Below, one piece after another: positions 61,073 through 64,000 of a DNA stretch of 64,000 nucleotides. The position numbers were made by a program, and so were the translations under genes. How positions within the stretch are numbered: the stretch's first letter is position 1; each line of letters opens with the position of its first letter. Under the pieces are notes generated by a model that had not been told where the DNA came from, ran no database searches, and saw only the letters and a program-made list of their open reading frames with translations. This stretch comes from CAVTUU01 sp045804965. GTDB taxonomy: Bacteria; Chloroflexota; Chloroflexia; Thermomicrobiales; UBA6265. The stretch is taken from positions 9,045 to 73,044 of the forward strand of contig JBJMMD010000027.1 in NCBI GenBank assembly GCA_045804965.1. The letters run 5' to 3'.

Positions 61073-62152
61073 ATGGCGACCTACAACGTAACGCTGATAC
61101 CGGGAGACGGCATCGGCCCAGAAGTGGCAGAGGCGACCCGGCGCGTGCTCGACGCGACGCGAATCGAGTTTGTTTGGGACGTTCGCGACGCCGGCGAAAG
61201 CGCGGTGGAAAAACATGGCGAGCTGCTGCCGGAAGAAACGCTCGAATCTGTCCGGAAGAACAAGGTCGGCCTCAAAGGACCTATCACCACACCGGTCGGT
61301 GGCGGGTTTCGCAGCGTCAATGTTGGTCTTCGCCATTCCCTTGGGCTTTTTGCGAACCTCCGTCCAGGCAAGACGATTCCCGGCGTCCAGAGCACGTTTG
61401 ACAATATCGATCTCGTCATCGTCCGGGAAAACATGGAAGACCTCTACGCAGGTGTCGAATTCGATTCCGGCTCGCCGGCTGCAACGAGAGTTATCGACAC
61501 GATAAACGCGTTGAGCACGAAGAAAGTTGCTGCCGACTCGGCGATCAGCATCAAAACGATTACGCCCGACGGCTCACGCCGAATCGTGAAGTTTGCATTT
61601 GACTATGCCCGGGCGAATGGCCGCAAGAAGGTAACGGTCGTCCATAAAGCCAACATCATGAAATACACCGACGGTCTCTTTTTAAGGATCGGGCAAGAGG
61701 TCGCGTCTGACTATCCTGATATCGAGTCGAATGACCGCATTGTCGACAACATGTGTATGCAACTCATGCAAAAACCGGGCGAATACGACGTGCTCGTGAT
61801 GCCAAATCTGTATGGCGACATCGTCAGTGATCTCGTGGCGGGCATGGTCGGCGGATTGGGTGTCGCCCCCGGCGGCAACATCGGCGCCGATGCCGCGGTC
61901 TTCGAGCCGATCCACGGATCCGCTCCGAGCCACGCGGGCAAGAACGAAGCCAATCCAACGGCTATGATCCTTTCGGGTGCCCTCATGCTTCGCCATCTCG
62001 GCGAACAAGGTTCCGCCGAACGAGTCGAGCGCGCCGTCGCCGATGTTATCGCCTCCGCTGATCGCGTGACCTATGACCTGCGCGCAGATCGCGATCCGAG
62101 CAAAGCGGGCGGCACATCTGACATGGCCGACGCGATCATCGAACGGCTCTAG
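61073..62152 (+). CDS. Isocitrate/isopropylmalate dehydrogenase family protein, isocitrate dehydrogenase-like
   Basis: Decarboxylating dehydrogenase, 359 residues. PGDGIGPEV opens the Rossmann-like fold; GGGFRSVNVGLR near residues 76-87 has the Ser-x-Asn pair that binds isocitrate in IDH, and VRENMEDLYAG near 118-128 follows. NLYGDIVSDL and GSAPSHAGKNEANPTA complete the site. IPMDH usually lacks the Ser-x-Asn pair, so IDH (NAD type) is preferred, though homoisocitrate or tartrate-type enzymes are related. The gene interlocks its stop with a broken DAO oxidoreductase (CTAG at 62149-62152). Confidence 0.88.
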   Translation: MATYNVTLIPGDGIGPEVAEATRRVLDATRIEFVWDVRDAGESAVEKHGELLPEETLESVRKNKVGLKGPITTPVGGGFRSVNVGLRHSLGLFANLRPGKTIPGVQSTFDNIDLVIVRENMEDLYAGVEFDSGSPAATRVIDTINALSTKKVAADSAISIKTITPDGSRRIVKFAFDYARANGRKKVTVVHKANIMKYTDGLFLRIGQEVASDYPDIESNDRIVDNMCMQLMQKPGEYDVLVMPNLYGDIVSDLVAGMVGGLGVAPGGNIGADAAVFEPIHGSAPSHAGKNEANPTAMILSGALMLRHLGEQGSAERVERAVADVIASADRVTYDLRADRDPSKAGGTSDMADAIIERL

Positions 62153-63339
62153 AACTTGTGTCCAAAATTGCTGGCGAGGACGTATTCGGTGCCGCTCCAT
62201 GGTTTACGCCAGGTGTCAGCTTCAAACCGGGCAAGGCTGAACGAGGACAGGTCGACCGTCGTGGCATTACTGTCGCAGATCATTTCGGCAACGCACTGAC
62301 CGACGGCCGGACCTTTCTTGAATCCGGACCCGCGGGTCCGATGATTGGGTGCGCGTCGGGCGTCATGTCGTGCAACCCGGCGTGGCCATGCGAATACGAA
62401 GCGTTGGCCATGATCGGCATGCGCTTGGCGATGGTTTCGATCGCGACGTCGCCATAGCCTACGGTGTTTCTCGGATCCCAGTCATCAGGGTCAACGTCGT
62501 CATGTTGGTCGCCACACCTGATGCCGACCATTGTCTGGCCTGGTGACCAAGGTCTGATGAACATGCCAAGCGCGGCATCGATGTAGGCGGCGTGCGGCGG
62601 CTCAAATGCGAGCGGCCGATTGAGGACCGCGACCTGCACCCGGAGCGCGCTAATTGGCAAGTCGACGCCAAGCGGGGCGAGCAAGGTCCTCGACCATGGA
62701 CCGGCTGCGCAGATAATCGTGCCGGTCGATATCGTGCCATCAATCGTTTCAACCCCAACGATCCGGTCGCCTTCGCAGACCAACCGAAGAACGGGGCAGT
62801 GTTTCGATCACGCTTGCGCCTGCTGTGATGGCAGCGTGCGCCATCGAGCGAGTGGCCGAAACAGCGTTGACATATCCACTTTCAGGCTCAAATGTCGCCG
62901 CCAGTAGATCGGAGGTATCAAGAAATGGCTGGAGAATGAGGAGGTCCTCGGGGCAGAGAAGTTCGGATTTGATCCCGATCTCGCGGTGCATCTCGACGTT
63001 TGCGCGAAGTGAAGCGAGATTACGAGCTTGATCAACGCCTTTGCCGAGCGTGAAGACCAGACCGCTCTCGACGAACTCGCAATCGCCGATCCCAACGACT
63101 TCCTGCCATCTGCGAAAGACGTGCAAACTCAGATGGGCGAGCGTTGCCTCCGGCCGATTGGAATAGTGCCGGCGCAACAATGCGCCGGTTTTCCCGCTGG
63201 CGCCGGAGGCGATCGTTGACCGCTCGAGAAGCGTTACCCTTGCGGACCTACGGCGAGCCAAATGCCAGGCGATGCTAGCGCCCATGATCCCGCCGCCGAT
63301 GATCACGACGTCGGATGTTCGTGGTAATGCCGATGCCAC
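62149..63339 (-). pseudogene. FAD-dependent oxidoreductase of the DAO family, broken
   Basis: The N-terminal half (63339 or 63345 downward) has VVIIGGGIMGASIAWHLARR and GASGKTGALLRRHYS, typical of D-amino-acid/sarcosine-oxidase-like proteins. At a C4 run (plus strand G4 at 62793-62796) one extra base shifts the frame; the next frame continues CEGDRIVGVETIDGT to HDMTPDAHPIIGPAGP. There it breaks again near 62319-62338, where about 11 residues seem missing, and the last frame reads GFKKGPAVGQCVAEMI to a stop at 62149. Two separate lesions make error less likely, but raw reads should be checked. Confidence 0.85.
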
Positions 63340-63391
63340 GTTCAACTCCCGAAATTAGGGCCGAAAAATGACCGAAGACAGCCGCATTTTC

Positions 63392-63421
63392 TTGACACTC
63401 TCAGGCACGAATTCCTATACT
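63392..63421 (+). promoter_or_regulatory. Strong sigma-70 promoter of the tRNA-Thr/Tyr/Thr/tuf operon
   Basis: TTGACA (63392-63397) and TATACT (63416-63421) are 18 bases apart, and the first tRNA begins 36 bases after the -10. It is the best-looking promoter in the region, as expected for stable RNA genes and tuf. Confidence 0.85.
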
Positions 63422-63456
63422 ACTCGGTGGCGGTTTCGGGTCGCAGGGATGAGCGT

Positions 63457-63532
63457 GCCGACGTAGCTCAATTGGCAGAGCAGCTGTTTTGTAAACAGCA
63501 GGTTGCGGGTTCGAGTCCCATCGTCGGCTCCA
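63457..63532 (+). tRNA. tRNA-Thr (anticodon TGT)
   Basis: Acceptor GCCGACG with CGTCGGC, D-arm GCTCAATTGGCAGAGC, anticodon loop TTTGTAA (TGT) on stem GCTGT/ACAGC, T-loop TTCGAGT. CCA is encoded. First of three tRNA genes before tuf. Confidence 0.96.
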
Positions 63533-63577
63533 CCGCGAATCTCGTCGGAGCAGGCGGGCCCAATTTGGGAGAGGCAC

Positions 63578-63658
63578 GGGCAGGTGCCAGAGTGGTTAAA
63601 TGGGCCTGACTGTAAATCAGGTGCGAAAGCTACGGTGGTTCGAATCCGCCCTCGCCCA
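63578..63658 (+). tRNA. tRNA-Tyr (anticodon GTA)
   Basis: Class II tRNA with a long variable arm (GCGAAAGC). Anticodon loop CTGTAAA holds GTA on stem CCTGA/TCAGG. The acceptor GGGCAGG with CTCGCCC has one mismatch (A-C) and one G-T pair. CCA is not encoded. Confidence 0.93.
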
Positions 63659-63696
63659 CCGACTGCCGGTGTAGACTCGCGCGGTCGCTGCCACGG

Positions 63697-63772
<76 letters not shown>

Positions 63773-63788
63773 GTTTGGTTGAGTCGAG

Positions 63789-63810
63789 GAGAGGCTCCGC
63801 AGAGCCTCTC
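63789..63810. repeat. Perfect hairpin between tRNA-Thr(GGT) and tuf
   Basis: GAGAGGCTC (63789-63797) and GAGCCTCTC (63802-63810) form a 9-base stem with a CGCA loop. No U-tract follows (TATGTCATG), so it is not a full terminator. It may guide processing or partial termination between the tRNAs and tuf. Confidence 0.6.
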
Positions 63811-63872
63811 TATGTCATGTCAACGTAGTGAGAGACGCGCATTGACAGGCGCGTAGAGGAGGACCCGGACCG

Positions 63873-64000
63873 ATGGGCAAGCAGAGATTTGAGCGGACGA
63901 AGCCGCATGTGAACGTGGGCACGATCGGGCACGTCGATCACGGCAAGACCACCCTCACGGCCGCGATCACCAAGACCTTGGCCCTGCGGGGAGAGGCCAA
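63873..64000 (+). CDS. tuf: Elongation factor Tu, N-terminal part, cut by window end
   Basis: ATG at 63873 after GGAGGA-type ribosome site. The visible 42 residues (MGKQRFERTKPHVNVGTIGH, then VDHGKTTLTAAITKTLA) hold the G1 loop GHVDHGKT of EF-Tu, which delivers aminoacyl-tRNA to the ribosome. The tRNA-tRNA-tRNA-tuf order is the conserved tufB arrangement. Confidence 0.95.
   Translation, partial: MGKQRFERTKPHVNVGTIGHVDHGKTTLTAAITKTLALRGEA

Overview
The window is a gene-dense bacterial chromosome segment of moderately high G+C with housekeeping genes throughout. It has no phage, IS, CRISPR or rRNA. Several traits point to a Gram-positive-like or Chloroflexota lineage, perhaps Thermomicrobia-like: a DUF951 protein, a Bacillus-type LexA operator (CGAAC-N4-GTTCG), a T-box leader on pheST, FhaA/FHA/VanW envelope genes, an actinobacterial-type myo-inositol-phosphate synthase, and a proton pyrophosphatase carrying the lysine of the K+-independent class. 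This placement is inference; no marker in the window settles it.

Layout. 1-5 kb: recN behind a degenerate SOS box, a YbaB/EbfC protein, DUF951, an MFS exporter and pyrB. 5-15 kb: a metallo-hydrolase, an FAD oxidoreductase, hppA, secDF, nadD, a PHP phosphatase and an unknown membrane protein. 15-24 kb: gyrA with an unusual quinolone-region motif, inositol-phosphate synthase, and a four-gene membrane-stress operon (transmembrane zinc ribbon, DUF4178, PspA, SPFH zinc ribbon) resembling Bacillus ydjFGHI. 23-31 kb: a glycosyltransferase, fabZ, a broken gpsA, purA, a DnaJ with half the usual zinc finger, DUF4126 and DUF4013 membrane proteins, and lexA with a textbook operator inside its promoter spacer. 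31-42 kb: cvpA, mutS2, mfd, tRNA-Glu, a sugar nucleotidyltransferase, prmA, a PDZ/DUF512 CX3CX2C protein and DUF167. 42-52 kb: GT2, VanW, FHA and FhaA, an unknown membrane protein, rpe, a DHA2 exporter, an LppX-type lipoprotein, a PP2C phosphatase, an amidohydrolase and ruvA. 52-64 kb: hisD, pheT and pheS with the T-box leader, eno, gpmI, an isocitrate dehydrogenase-type gene, a broken FAD (DAO) oxidoreductase, and the tRNA-Thr/tRNA-Tyr/tRNA-Thr/tuf operon cut by the window end.

Functional themes are SOS and DNA repair (recN, lexA, mutS2, mfd, ruvA), envelope and membrane maintenance (Psp/SPFH operon, FHA/VanW cluster, secDF, lipoprotein), central carbon metabolism (eno, gpmI, icd-like, rpe) and translation (pheST, tRNAs, tuf). 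Two genes, gpsA and the DAO oxidoreductase, carry several disabling lesions each while their neighbours are intact. Convergent genes are packed tightly: four pairs overlap by exactly four bases so that opposing stop codons are interlocked. I found no clearly new multi-gene system. The most notable items are the LexA regulon sites, the GyrA motif change, the two decayed genes, the DUF4178-containing Psp operon and the interlocked divergent promoters of eno and the pheST leader.
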